64,000 bases of DNA from Streptomyces acidiscabies (lineage in GTDB: Bacteria; Actinomycetota; Actinomycetes; Streptomycetales; Streptomycetaceae). Made by a program: the position numbers and the translations under genes. Under the pieces are notes generated by a model that saw nothing but the letters and a program-made list of their open reading frames with translations, was not told the origin of the DNA and made no database searches. The stretch covers positions 682,001 to 746,000 of the forward strand of contig NZ_JAGJBY010000001.1 of NCBI RefSeq assembly GCF_020010905.1. Direction: 5' to 3'. Shown here one piece after another: positions 56,305 to 64,000 of the stretch (its first letter is position 1; the number at the start of each line of letters is the position of its first letter).

Positions 56305-57270
56305 TCAGCTCAGGGTGACCTGGCGGTTCGTCAGACCGCCGCGCGCGCGGCGCTCGTCCGGGGTCAGCGGGGCGTCCGTGGCCAGGGCCGCCGCGAGGCG
56401 CTCGGCGAACTCGGCGGCGGGCTTCTCGACGTCCTCCGCGCGGACCTCGCTCGGCAGGTCCCAGACCGGCACGGTCAGGCCGTGCGCCCGGAAGGAACCG
56501 ACCAGACGCGTGCCCTCGCCGAGACCCGCGGCGCCGGCCGCGTGCAGGCGCGCGAGAGCGTCCAGAAGACGCTCCTCCGCGTACGGCATGACCCACCGCA
56601 GGTGGTTCTTGTCCGGCGTCTCGCACCAGTACGCGGCGTCCACGCCCGACAGCTTGACCGTCGGGATCACGGCCTCGTTCGCGCGCTCCAGGGACGCCGT
56701 CACGTCCGCCGTCGCGTGCTCGGTGTCCGGCACCCAGAAGTCGAAGCCGGGCCGGACAACTGGCTCGAACCCGCCTTCGGGATCCAGCAGATCCTGGAGC
56801 CGGGGACCGTCGGCGGGCGTACGGCGACCCTGTACGGGCGTACCCGGCTCGGCCTCCAGCGCGCGCAGGAGGTTGTCGGCGAGGTCCCGGCTGACGTCCC
56901 CGGACGCGGTGTCGTTCTGGAGGCCCAGCAGCACGGACCCGTCGTCACGCCGCAGCGCCGGCCACGCCATCGGCAGCACGGTGGCGAGCGTCACGGAGGG
57001 CACCCCGTCAGGCAGCCCGCCCTTGAGCGTCAGCTCGGCGGTGGCGGCGGGCACCAGCTCCCTGAGCGCGACCCAGTCGCACTCCCCCGCGAGCCCCTCG
57101 AACGGCCGGTGCACCAGCTCGGTGACCGCCTGCGCCGCCGCCCGGCCGTGACACGCCTTGTACCGACGGCCGCTGTTGCAGGGACACGGCTCCCGCGCCC
57201 CCACGACCGGGATCTCTCCGGCGGTCACCTGAGGCCCCTGGGCCTTGGTCTGGGGTCGCTTCTTGGCCAT
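56305..57270 (-). CDS. SEC-C motif protein (DUF5926-like)
   Basis: 321 residues with GGGAGACAG before the ATG. Unusually, the zinc-binding SEC-C motif is N-terminal (EPCPCNSGRRYKACHG, residues 28-43), after a basic start (MAKKRPQTKAQ). The rest (about 60-315) is a conserved actinobacterial domain of unknown function with FDFWVPDTEHATADV and AYWCETPDKNHLRWVMPYAE. SEC-C motifs bind zinc and often contact ribosomes or SecB. Confidence 0.82.
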   Translation of the reverse strand: MAKKRPQTKAQGPQVTAGEIPVVGAREPCPCNSGRRYKACHGRAAAQAVTELVHRPFEGLAGECDWVALRELVPAATAELTLKGGLPDGVPSVTLATVLPMAWPALRRDDGSVLLGLQNDTASGDVSRDLADNLLRALEAEPGTPVQGRRTPADGPRLQDLLDPEGGFEPVVRPGFDFWVPDTEHATADVTASLERANEAVIPTVKLSGVDAAYWCETPDKNHLRWVMPYAEERLLDALARLHAAGAAGLGEGTRLVGSFRAHGLTVPVWDLPSEVRAEDVEKPAAEFAERLAAALATDAPLTPDERRARGGLTNRQVTLS

Positions 57271-57311
57271 CGACTGTCTCCCGGGTACGGCTGGTCTGGT
57301 ACGCCGGGAGC

Positions 57312-57917
57312 CTAGTCGAGATCGTCGAAGTCCAGCCCTGTCAGCGACGGCGTGACCCCGTCGGCGAAGTCCGTGCGCGCGTCCGGGTCGTGGACGTCGT
57401 TGTGGACGACGACCCAGACGGTGACCTCGCCGTGGATGTCGTCGCGGACCCCCCAGTCGTGCGCGAGCGCGGAGATGATGTTCAGCCCCCGGCCGCCGTG
57501 CGCGGTGACGGAGGGGTGGGCCGGGGAGGGGCGGGTCGGGCCGCCGCCGTCCGTGACCTCGACGACCAGCCGCCCCCGCGCGTCGACCCGCCAGGCCGCG
57601 CGGACGTCGCCGTCGCCCGCGAGCGCGTCACCCAGCGGCCGTCCGTGCTTGCACGCGTTGCTGAGCAGTTCCGACAGGATCAGTACGGCGTCGTCGATGA
57701 CCGCTTCGGAGACCCCGCCGCCGCGCAGCTGGTCCCGCATACGGTGTCTCGCCGCGCCCACGCCCGCAGGGCCATGCGACACGGCCATGCTCGACGACGT
57801 GGGCACCTCTTGTGCCACCACCAACGCCACCCCCGAGACCTCCTTCGCCCCACGCCACCGAGTGGATGCCCCCTTGGCCTGTACCGGAAACCGGTGGATG
57901 TCCGTCCGCTGACGCAT
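57312..57917 (-). CDS. ATP-binding (HATPase_c) anti-sigma/regulatory protein
   Basis: 201 residues, a stand-alone GHKL ATPase of the large Streptomyces family: N box LILSELLSNACKHG, G1 VTDGGGPTRP, G2 GGRGLNIISALAHDWGV. The N-terminal 45 residues are less conserved, and the start may lie further in, near MAVSHGP. The C-terminus is acidic. It probably inhibits or phosphorylates a partner in sigma-factor signalling. Confidence 0.82.
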   Translation of the reverse strand: MRQRTDIHRFPVQAKGASTRWRGAKEVSGVALVVAQEVPTSSSMAVSHGPAGVGAARHRMRDQLRGGGVSEAVIDDAVLILSELLSNACKHGRPLGDALAGDGDVRAAWRVDARGRLVVEVTDGGGPTRPSPAHPSVTAHGGRGLNIISALAHDWGVRDDIHGEVTVWVVVHNDVHDPDARTDFADGVTPSLTGLDFDDLD

Positions 57918-57967
57918 TCTTCACACCGGTACACGCACCGAACGCGCCGGTGCACACCCCGTGACGA

Positions 57968-58807
57968 CTACGGCGTCCTGAGGTGCCGCAGCACCGCCCC
58001 CGGCCGGTTCGTGATGATCGCGTCGACCCCCAGCCCCACGCACAGGTCGACGTCCTCCTCCTCGTTGACCGTCCACACGTGCACCTGGTGCCCCGCCCGC
58101 TTCAGCCGCTCCACGTACGCGGGATGACTGCGCACGATCCGCATCGACGGCCCCGCGATCCCCACCCCCACCGGCAGCCGCCCGTCCCGCAGCCGGGGCG
58201 AGACGAACTGCATCAGGTACACGGTCGGCAGCGTCGGCGACGCCGCGCGCACGCGGTGCAGCGACCGCGCCGAGAAGCTCATGATCCGTACGGCGGACTC
58301 GGCCGGATCGGCCGGCGCGTCCAGCCCGAACCGCTTCAGCAGCGCGAGGAGCCGCTCCTCCACCTGTCCGGCCCAACGCGTCGGGTGCTTCGTCTCGATC
58401 GCCAGCTCCACCGGCCGTCCCGCGTCCGCGACGAGTTCGAGCAGCCGCTCCAGCGTCAGCACGGACGTGTGCTCGCGGTCCTCGGGGCGGAACTCCCAGT
58501 CGGGCTCCTCCTCGTCCCCTACGCGCGCGCGGGCGGCCCGTTTCGTCTTCCAGGAGCCGAAGTCGAGCGTGTTCAGCTCGGCCAGCTCCAGCGCGGACAC
58601 CGCCCCGCGCCCGTTGGACGTCCGGTTGACGCGCCGGTCGTGCACACAGACGAGGTGCCCGTCCGCGGTCAGCCGTACGTCGCACTCAAGGGCGTCGGCG
58701 CCGTCCTCGATGGCCTTGCGGTACGCGGCGAGGGTGTGCTCGGGGGCCTCCTCGGAGGCGCCTCGGTGGGCGACTACCTGGATGTGGTGCTGCCGTGCGT
58801 GGGTCAC
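57968..58807 (-). CDS. Glycerophosphodiester phosphodiesterase
   Basis: 279 residues from the GTG at 58807. The GDPD signature is complete: VVAHRGASEEAPEHTLAAY, ALECDVRLTADGHLVCVHD and late VNEEEDVDLCVGLGVDAIITNRP. It hydrolyses glycerophosphodiesters to glycerol 3-phosphate and an alcohol. No signal peptide is present with this start, so it is probably cytoplasmic. Confidence 0.92.
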   Translation of the reverse strand: MTHARQHHIQVVAHRGASEEAPEHTLAAYRKAIEDGADALECDVRLTADGHLVCVHDRRVNRTSNGRGAVSALELAELNTLDFGSWKTKRAARARVGDEEEPDWEFRPEDREHTSVLTLERLLELVADAGRPVELAIETKHPTRWAGQVEERLLALLKRFGLDAPADPAESAVRIMSFSARSLHRVRAASPTLPTVYLMQFVSPRLRDGRLPVGVGIAGPSMRIVRSHPAYVERLKRAGHQVHVWTVNEEEDVDLCVGLGVDAIITNRPGAVLRHLRTP

Positions 58808-59043
58808 CGCGCCATGGTCCCATCGGCGTGGGGTGTGCGAGATCCGGGACGGGCGTCTGAGAACCGTCTGAGATGTTCTGCGTGAGTGCCCGGTATGTCC
58901 GTCGTATCGTCTGATATCGCACATAAGGAAGCCTCGCCGACCCACAGGCACCGCTTATGGTGCTCTGACGGCCTGTGGGAAAAGCTTGAAGCGTAGAGGC
59001 AACGCACACTCGACAGACAGCCGTGGACCGAGGAGAAGACGCT

Positions 59044-60519
59044 GTGAGCACCGAGAACGAGGGCACCGAGGTACCCCCGGCCCCGTCCGCACCTCCCGTG
59101 CCGGTGGACTCTCCGACGACGGCCGCGGACGCGGGCGTGCGGGACGCGGCGGCGGGCGCGGGTGCCGAGGGCGACTGGCCTCCGCCGGCTCCCCAGCAGC
59201 AGCCCGCCCAGGACCCGTACGCGCACACGCAGAGCGCCCCCCAGACGCCCCAGCCCCCGAGCGCGGCCCCGTACGACAGCTACGGCACCGCCCCCGCGCC
59301 GACCGCCGTCGACGCCTCGTGGCCTCCCCCGGCCCCGCCCGTCCCGTCGTACGCGGACGGCGGCGCGGGAGCCGGCGGCGCGTGGGGTGCGGCGTACGGG
59401 CAGGAGCCCGCGCCCCGGCGCAAGGGGCGCGGCGGGCTCGTCGCGGCGGTGCTCGCGGCGGCGCTGGTCGCCGGTGGTCTCGGTGGCGCGATCGGCTACA
59501 CGATGGCCAAGGACAACGACGACGGCGGCTCGACGACCGTCTCCGCCTCGGACAGCGGCGGCTCGGTCAAGCGTGACGCCAGCACGGTCGCGGGGGTCGC
59601 CCAGCGCGCGCTCCCCAGCACCGTCACCATCCAGGCCGAGTCCAGCAGCGGCGACGGCGGCACCGGCACCGGGTTCGTCTTCGACACGCAGGGGCACATC
59701 GTCACCAACAACCACGTCGTCGCCGAGGCGGTCGACGGCGGCAAGGTGACGGCGACGTTCCCGAGCGGCAAGAAGTACGACGCGGAGGTCGTCGGCCACG
59801 CGCAGGGGTACGACGTGGCCGTCATCAAGCTCAAGAACGCGCCCTCGGACCTGAAGCCGCTCACCCTCGGCGACTCCGACAAGGTCGCCGTCGGCGACTC
59901 GACGATCGCGATCGGCGCCCCCTTCGGGCTGTCCAACACGGTCACGACCGGCATCATCAGCGCGAAGAACCGTCCCGTCGCCTCCTCGGACGGCAGCGGC
60001 AGCAGCAGCTCGTACATGAGCGCGCTCCAGACGGACGCCTCGATCAACCCCGGCAACTCCGGCGGCCCGCTCCTGGACGCGCAGGGCAACGTCATCGGCA
60101 TCAACTCCGCGATCCAGTCCAGCAGTTCCGGCGGCCTCGGCACCGGCCAGGCCGGCTCGATCGGCCTCGGCTTCGCCATCCCGATCAACCAGGCGAAGTA
60201 CGTCGCCCAGCAGCTGATCAAGACCGGCAAGCCGGTGTACGCGAAGATCGGCGCGTCCGTGTCGCTGGAGGAGGGCACCGGCGGCGCGAAGATCAGCGAC
60301 CAGGGTTCGGTGGAGGCGGGCGGCCCCGCCTCGAAGGCCGGCCTCAAGGCGGGCGACGTCATCACCAAGCTCGACGACACGGTCATCGACTCCGGGCCGA
60401 CCCTGATCGGCGAGATCTGGACGCACAAGCCGGGTGACCAGGTGACGATCACGTACGAACGCGGCGGCAAGACCCAGACCGCGGAGCTGACGCTGGCGTC
60501 GCGGACGGGCGACAGCTGA
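59044..60519 (+). CDS. HtrA/DegP-like membrane-anchored serine protease with PDZ domain
   Basis: 491 residues from the GTG at 59044 after GAGGAG. A long Pro/Ala-rich cytoplasmic N-terminus (1-130) precedes one transmembrane helix (about 134-156), a trypsin-like domain with the triad in TNNHVVAEA (His), YDVAVIKL (Asp) and NPGNSGGPLLD (Ser), and a PDZ domain (about 400-490: ASKAGLKAGDVITKLDDTVI). It degrades or checks damaged proteins outside the membrane. A strong terminator follows. Confidence 0.94.
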   Translation: MSTENEGTEVPPAPSAPPVPVDSPTTAADAGVRDAAAGAGAEGDWPPPAPQQQPAQDPYAHTQSAPQTPQPPSAAPYDSYGTAPAPTAVDASWPPPAPPVPSYADGGAGAGGAWGAAYGQEPAPRRKGRGGLVAAVLAAALVAGGLGGAIGYTMAKDNDDGGSTTVSASDSGGSVKRDASTVAGVAQRALPSTVTIQAESSSGDGGTGTGFVFDTQGHIVTNNHVVAEAVDGGKVTATFPSGKKYDAEVVGHAQGYDVAVIKLKNAPSDLKPLTLGDSDKVAVGDSTIAIGAPFGLSNTVTTGIISAKNRPVASSDGSGSSSSYMSALQTDASINPGNSGGPLLDAQGNVIGINSAIQSSSSGGLGTGQAGSIGLGFAIPINQAKYVAQQLIKTGKPVYAKIGASVSLEEGTGGAKISDQGSVEAGGPASKAGLKAGDVITKLDDTVIDSGPTLIGEIWTHKPGDQVTITYERGGKTQTAELTLASRTGDS

Positions 60520-60532
60520 CGATTTGCCGTAC

Positions 60533-60570
60533 GGGTAAGGGGCGCTCTCCATGGAGGGCGCCCCTTACCC
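60533..60570 (+). terminator. Terminator of the HtrA-like protease gene
   Basis: GGGTAAGGGGCGC pairs with GGCGCCCCTTACCC around TCTCCATGGA; a long GC-rich hairpin 14 bases after the stop. Confidence 0.82.
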
Positions 60571-60598
60571 GTTGTGGGCGCCTTCCGTGACGTACGTG

Positions 60599-60633
60599 TT
60601 CCCGACTATTCTGGGAACTCGAATAGTCGGGAA
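60599..60633. promoter_or_regulatory. Perfect inverted repeat, probable PadR operator
   Basis: TTCCCGACTATTC (60599-60611) and its exact complement GAATAGTCGGGAA (60621-60633) flank 9 bases, ending 9 bases before the padR-like start. The position suits autorepression. Confidence 0.72.
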
Positions 60634-60642
60634 GTCGGGGGG

Positions 60643-60975
60643 ATGACGGTGAGTACGGCGTTGACGCGGGCGGTTCTGCCGCTCTGTCTCCTCGGGGTCC
60701 TGGACGCAGGGGAGCGCGACTACGGCTACGCCCTCCTGAGCCGGCTCGACGAGGCGGGACTGTCGGGGGTGAAGCCCGCGACGCTCTACCCCGCGCTCGC
60801 GCGGCTGGAGGAGGAGGGTGCGGTGGAGATCGAGTGGGGGGCCGGGGAGGGCGGACCGGGCCGCAAGTACTACCGGATCACCGAAGAGGGCCGGGAGCGG
60901 CTGCGGCGGGACAGGGCGATGTGGGGGGAGCTGACGGGTGTCGTCGGCACGCTTCTGAAGGGGGCCGGGGCATGA
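60643..60975 (+). CDS. PadR family transcriptional regulator
   Basis: 110 residues. The winged helix is clear in DYGYALLSRLDEAGL, GVKPATLYPALARLEEEGAVEIEW and GPGRKYYRITEEGRERL. A GTG at 60649, 8 bases after a G-run, is an alternative start. The next gene overlaps its end (ATGA), the classic pairing of PadR with a small membrane protein it controls. Confidence 0.9.
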   Translation: MTVSTALTRAVLPLCLLGVLDAGERDYGYALLSRLDEAGLSGVKPATLYPALARLEEEGAVEIEWGAGEGGPGRKYYRITEEGRERLRRDRAMWGELTGVVGTLLKGAGA

Positions 60976-62012
60976 CGGTTGAGGGGAGCTACGGCAGGAC
61001 CGGTGGAGAGGGCGACGGCGGGACCGGCGAGGGGAGCCGCGGTATGACCCTCACCTGGCAGCGCGCTGCCGATGAGCAGTGGGCGGCGGCGGTGGAAGCG
61101 CGCCTCCTCCTGAACCCCCAGGTCCCCGAGGACCTCCCCGCCCGCGTCCTCGCCGAGGCCCACGAGGCGGTCACCGACTCGGGCCGCACCGCCACGGACC
61201 TCTTCGGCGACCCGCACGACTACGCCCGCACGGTCACCGAGGAACGCGTCGACGACACCCACCGCGCCGGCCGCGACGCCCAGGGCATGACCCCGACGGA
61301 CCGCCTCCGGACGTACCTCGCGACGCTCGGCGGCGTGGGCGTGTTCCTGGGCGTGGCGGCCTGGCTCGACGAGGGCTTCTGGCTGCACCCGAGCTGGTCG
61401 TCGCTGACGGCGTCCGGGACGGTGCTGGGGGTCGTCGTCCTGCTGATCATCGCGATGGCGATGCGGGCGGCGGGCCGGCGTACGCGAGGCTTCGGGGCAG
61501 GAGCCCTCGCTGTTTTCGCCGGGGGCGTCACGGCGTCCACACTCCTACCGGAGGAACCGTCCTTCGCCCTACCCGCCCTAACCCTGACGGCAACGGGCCT
61601 GGCCCTGAGCATCGCGGCACTCACGCTCCCCGTTCCGGACCGCTGGTTCGCGCCCCGCCCCGGCGACTGGCCGACCCACCTCGAAGCTCTCCTTCGTACC
61701 CGCCACGCCATGCCGCGCGCCGAGGCTCGCGCGCACGTGGAGGAGGCTCGCCGGCATCTGGACGGAGGCGTCCCGGAGGAGGTGTTCGGCCCGGCCGACG
61801 TCTACGCCCTCCAGCTCGCCGACGGCCCCCGCCGTACGCGCCGCCTGGCGCACCGCGAGCGCAACGCGACAACGGCCTTCACGGTCTTGGCCGTTGCCTT
61901 CTCCTGGGATGAACTCCACCCGTCGTCATCGATGTTCTGGGTGTACGTCGCGGGGCTCACGTGCCTGGTCGGGTACACGGCTCTCATGTGGCTGCGCCCG
62001 GACAGGACCTAG
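60972..62012 (+). CDS. Membrane protein co-expressed with PadR
   Basis: 346 residues starting in the overlap with padR. The N-terminal 110 residues are soluble and helical (AVEARLLLNPQVPEDLPARV, DLFGDPHDYARTV), like the DUF1700/DUF1048 partners of PadR. About six helices follow (about 118-350), with a second soluble repeat of the N-terminal type at about 230-285 (LRTRHAMPRAEARAHVEEAR, VFGPADVYALQLADG). The function is unknown. Confidence 0.84.
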   Translation: MTVEGSYGRTGGEGDGGTGEGSRGMTLTWQRAADEQWAAAVEARLLLNPQVPEDLPARVLAEAHEAVTDSGRTATDLFGDPHDYARTVTEERVDDTHRAGRDAQGMTPTDRLRTYLATLGGVGVFLGVAAWLDEGFWLHPSWSSLTASGTVLGVVVLLIIAMAMRAAGRRTRGFGAGALAVFAGGVTASTLLPEEPSFALPALTLTATGLALSIAALTLPVPDRWFAPRPGDWPTHLEALLRTRHAMPRAEARAHVEEARRHLDGGVPEEVFGPADVYALQLADGPRRTRRLAHRERNATTAFTVLAVAFSWDELHPSSSMFWVYVAGLTCLVGYTALMWLRPDRT

Positions 62013-62854
62013 GTGTGGGTGGTCTGCGCGGAGGAGCGATCGCCGACCGAGAAGGTGGATTCCGCCACGCTCCCGATGTGGACCTGCGTGGACGGCTCGG
62101 GTTTCTGCGTGAGGAAGTCGCGCAGGGTACGGCCGGTCGGTGCGACGTGGGGCGTGACGGCGACCAGCAGCGCGCCGCCGACGACCACGGCGGCGAGCCT
62201 GCCTGCGTCCCCGAGCAGCGAGACCAGCGGCGGGACGGCCACCAGCAGGAACGCCAGCGTGAAGAAGGTGGGTACGTGTTCCCGGTCCTGCTTCCTGCGC
62301 GCCGCCGACCGCTCGTGGAACTCGACGTCCCCCTCGTCGTTGTGCGCGAACACCTTCCAGCCGGACACGTCGGGCGCGGACACGGACAGCCGTAGCGCCA
62401 GGGTCTGCCCCCGCTCCAACTGGGCGACGCTGAACACCACTTCACCGGCGTCCTGCTCCCGCTCGGGCCGCCGGACCACCCCCATCTCCCGCTCCGGCGC
62501 GGACGTGGGCGTGGCCTCGATGACCTGAGCCCCCGTCGGCAGCCGGAACCTCAGCTGCTCGTCCTTCACGACCCGGTTGCCGGTGTTCTCGACCCGGAAC
62601 TCGATGGAACTGAGCCCGTCGATGGAGACCCCGTTGTAGCTGAGCCGCAGCCGCTGCCGGATCGAATCGTCCGTGGAGACCATCGCGTTGTGCACCTCGG
62701 CCTCCCACGACAGCCGTTTCACCGGCTCCCGCCGCATCTTCACCCGCTCGATGGCCACGGTCCCGAGCACCCCGACGACGGTCCCCACGACGGCCACGAC
62801 GAGATTCTGCTGAAACTCACTGAGCCCAGCGGCCAAGACCACACCCGACCCCAT
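62009..62854 (-). CDS. Membrane-anchored protein of unknown function
   Basis: 281 residues from the ATG at 62854. One N-terminal helix (LVVAVVGTVVGVLGTVAI) is followed by a beta-rich domain (about 50-170, with IEFRVENTGNRVVKDEQLRF, resembling immunoglobulin-like folds), two more helices (about 195-240) and a hydrophilic tail. It is convergent with and overlaps the end of the PadR-linked gene by 4 bases. Confidence 0.74.
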   Translation of the reverse strand: MGSGVVLAAGLSEFQQNLVVAVVGTVVGVLGTVAIERVKMRREPVKRLSWEAEVHNAMVSTDDSIRQRLRLSYNGVSIDGLSSIEFRVENTGNRVVKDEQLRFRLPTGAQVIEATPTSAPEREMGVVRRPEREQDAGEVVFSVAQLERGQTLALRLSVSAPDVSGWKVFAHNDEGDVEFHERSAARRKQDREHVPTFFTLAFLLVAVPPLVSLLGDAGRLAAVVVGGALLVAVTPHVAPTGRTLRDFLTQKPEPSTQVHIGSVAESTFSVGDRSSAQTTHT

Positions 62855-63027
62855 ACCCGTACGCCCCTCCCGTCGACCGGCGAGGTCACGATAACCACTC
62901 GCCCCCCTGCCGGGGTGGCGAGTCGGCGACGACCTTGTGAGGTTCTCCACCCCACCCACCACGCACGCCGCGGCCCCCCGCTGCCGGGTACGCTGTACCC
63001 GCTCCGTCCCAGGTGGAACCGGAGCGA

Positions 63028-63114
63028 GGTGGGTTGCCCGAGCGGCCTAAGGGAACGGTCTTGAAAACCGTCGTGGCAGCGATGTCACCGTGGGTTCAAA
63101 TCCCACACCCACCG
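63028..63114 (+). tRNA. tRNA-Ser (anticodon UGA)
   Basis: Acceptor GGTGGGT pairs with ACCCACC (63107-63113), discriminator G at 63114. The anticodon loop CTTGAAA (63060-63066) gives UGA. The variable arm is long, as in class II tRNAs, and the T loop is GGGTTCAAATCCC. The CCA end is not encoded. Confidence 0.96.
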
Positions 63115-63164
63115 CAGGTGAGAAGGGGTGCTCCTCGGGAGAGGGGCGCCCCTTTCGGGTTGGG

Positions 63165-63599
63165 TCAGAGTTCGTTGTCGTGGGCCAGGTCCTCCCACTC
63201 CAGGGCGCGTAGGCGCTTGTCCGCGTTCGTGCCCGTCGGGACCTCGGGGGTCTGCTGGAACCAGACGACCGTGAGGGTGGAGCGGTGGAGGACGGGGTCG
63301 AGGGCGGGGGAGACCGGGGTGGAGTGGAAAGAGGCCACGCAGGCCACCGGGGGGAGGACCTCCATGGGGCCGAAGGGGCCCTTGGGGTTGTCGGTGGGGT
63401 ATTCGCGTGGGGGTTCCACCAGGTGGACCGGTGTACGGGGGGTGTCTCGTTCCGCGCCCCGCAGCAGGCCGTTGATCTTCATGTCGTTCACGCGGGCGCA
63501 GGGGTAGCCCTCCAGCAGGCCGCCGTACGTGGAGGAGAGCCGGATGTCGGAGAGCTCGACCGCACGGCCGGACAGGAGAACGACTCGGGTCAGGGACAT
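63165..63599 (-). CDS. Conserved small protein of unknown function
   Basis: 144 residues beginning MSLTRVVLLSGRAVELSDIR. It is soluble with no cysteine-rich or catalytic motif that I recognise, and two segments rich in Pro (VHLVEPPREYPTDNPKGPFG). There is no Shine-Dalgarno; TAAGGT lies about 9 bases before the ATG and could be a promoter element for a leaderless message. Confidence 0.7.
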   Translation of the reverse strand: MSLTRVVLLSGRAVELSDIRLSSTYGGLLEGYPCARVNDMKINGLLRGAERDTPRTPVHLVEPPREYPTDNPKGPFGPMEVLPPVACVASFHSTPVSPALDPVLHRSTLTVVWFQQTPEVPTGTNADKRLRALEWEDLAHDNEL

Positions 63600-63766
63600 G
63601 GTCGGAAACCTTAGGCGTGTCGTGGGCCGGAGTTCCCACTTTTACCCACGAAAGCGCTCCTTTTCGCTACCGGGCGCTCCGATTCGCGCCGTTTCGGGGG
63701 TAGTTCGGGGGGTGGGGCTCGGATCTTGGTATGGGGATTCGGTGACGCTGTACGCCCCCGGCGGCC

Positions 63767-64000
63767 TCACCTCCGTACGCCCCCCTCTCCCCGCCACCCC
63801 GTAAGTCGAGCCGCTGACGCCAGAGTTGACCGCGCCTCCCGTTCCGTCAGCCCCGTGCGGAGCGCTGCTTCGAGCAACTCCCCCGACAGGGCAAGGCCGT
63901 TCTCGTACGCACGGCAAGCCGCCCAGAACAGACGGGTGTTGCGTTGGCCTTCGTGGGCGGAGAGGACGAAGTGGACCAGTCCCTGGCCGTGTTGGAACCC
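63767..64000 (-). CDS. C-terminal end of a replication/primase-type protein, 5' end outside window
   Basis: The last 77 residues are visible, ending in TGA at 63767. The text FVLSAHEGQRNTRLFWAACR, then LLEAALRTGLTEREARSTLA, resembles the C-terminal segment of bifunctional primase-polymerases and related actinobacterial replication proteins. Only a family-level guess is possible from this tail. Confidence 0.55.
   Translation of the reverse strand, partial: GFQHGQGLVHFVLSAHEGQRNTRLFWAACRAYENGLALSGELLEAALRTGLTEREARSTLASAARLTGWRGEGGVRR

Noticed and set aside
63028..64000. Integrative element attached at tRNA-Ser, suggested by the primase-like tail downstream
   Set aside because: No integrase, excisionase or repeated tRNA 3' end is seen in the window, and the gene between them looks like ordinary chromosome. 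The window ends too soon to judge further.

Overview
The window is chromosomal DNA of a Streptomyces species, or a very close relative. The GC content is very high, starts are often GTG, and neighbouring genes often overlap by 4 bases (ATGA/GTGA). It carries the sporulation gene ssgA and its activator ssgR, F420-type oxidoreductases, a Tat-exported DyP peroxidase with a copper-delivery operon, and many copies of GTTTCACGTGAAAC, the Streptomyces ParB-binding site parS. From memory, the order ssgR-ssgA-thiC-hisC-cydAB-cydDC-serS-pheA-dtpA matches the SCO392x to SCO398x stretch of S. coelicolor. The parS sites and DnaA boxes fit a core region within roughly 100 kb of oriC. I could not run an alignment to confirm this.

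Layout. 0-9.6 kb: end of an MFS exporter, a two-domain acetyltransferase, a globin/FAD/NAD reductase with a very long disordered N-terminus, a Nudix hydrolase, a LysR regulator, a cystathionine gamma-lyase-like enzyme overlapping the tyrosine phosphatase ptpA, and small membrane and cupin genes. 9.8-20.3 kb: ssgR/ssgA, a YibE/F membrane protein with a His-rich tail, thiC under a TPP riboswitch, a membrane protein, a metallophosphoesterase, a LacI regulator and hisC. 20.3-29.4 kb: Rex operator, cydA, cydB, fused cydDC, an orphan GAF histidine kinase and an M23 peptidase. 29.4-42.3 kb: two Cof-type HAD phosphatases, a small unknown gene, an LLM oxidoreductase, kptA, an alpha/beta hydrolase-SDR fusion with an M24 enzyme, a double ABC transporter, a structured intergenic region with a long inverted repeat, and serS. 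42.3-49.3 kb: pheA, then dtpA-copCD-ecuC-sco-ycnI and a membrane gene, all on the minus strand. 49.5-64 kb: two anti-sigma-like ATPases, a CitG homologue, aminopeptidase P, a PP2C-type phosphatase, a primase-polymerase-like protein, a SEC-C protein, a glycerophosphodiesterase, an HtrA protease, a PadR operon, tRNA-Ser(UGA) and the tail of a replication-type protein.

How it works together. Three themes recur. One is respiration and redox: Rex-controlled cytochrome bd, its CydDC assembly exporter, a GAF kinase and a flavohaemoglobin-like protein. The second is extracellular copper handling: DtpA, CopCD, ECuC, Sco and YcnI, which in S. lividans supply the morphogenetic oxidase GlxA. The third is chromosome organisation: 11 parS sites (five close pairs and one single) and two DnaA-box clusters lie among these genes. 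Several sit inside functional elements: a parS pair in the P3 arm of the thiC riboswitch, one over the cydDC start, and one in frame inside dtpA. No prophage, integrative element, CRISPR array or secondary-metabolite cluster was seen.
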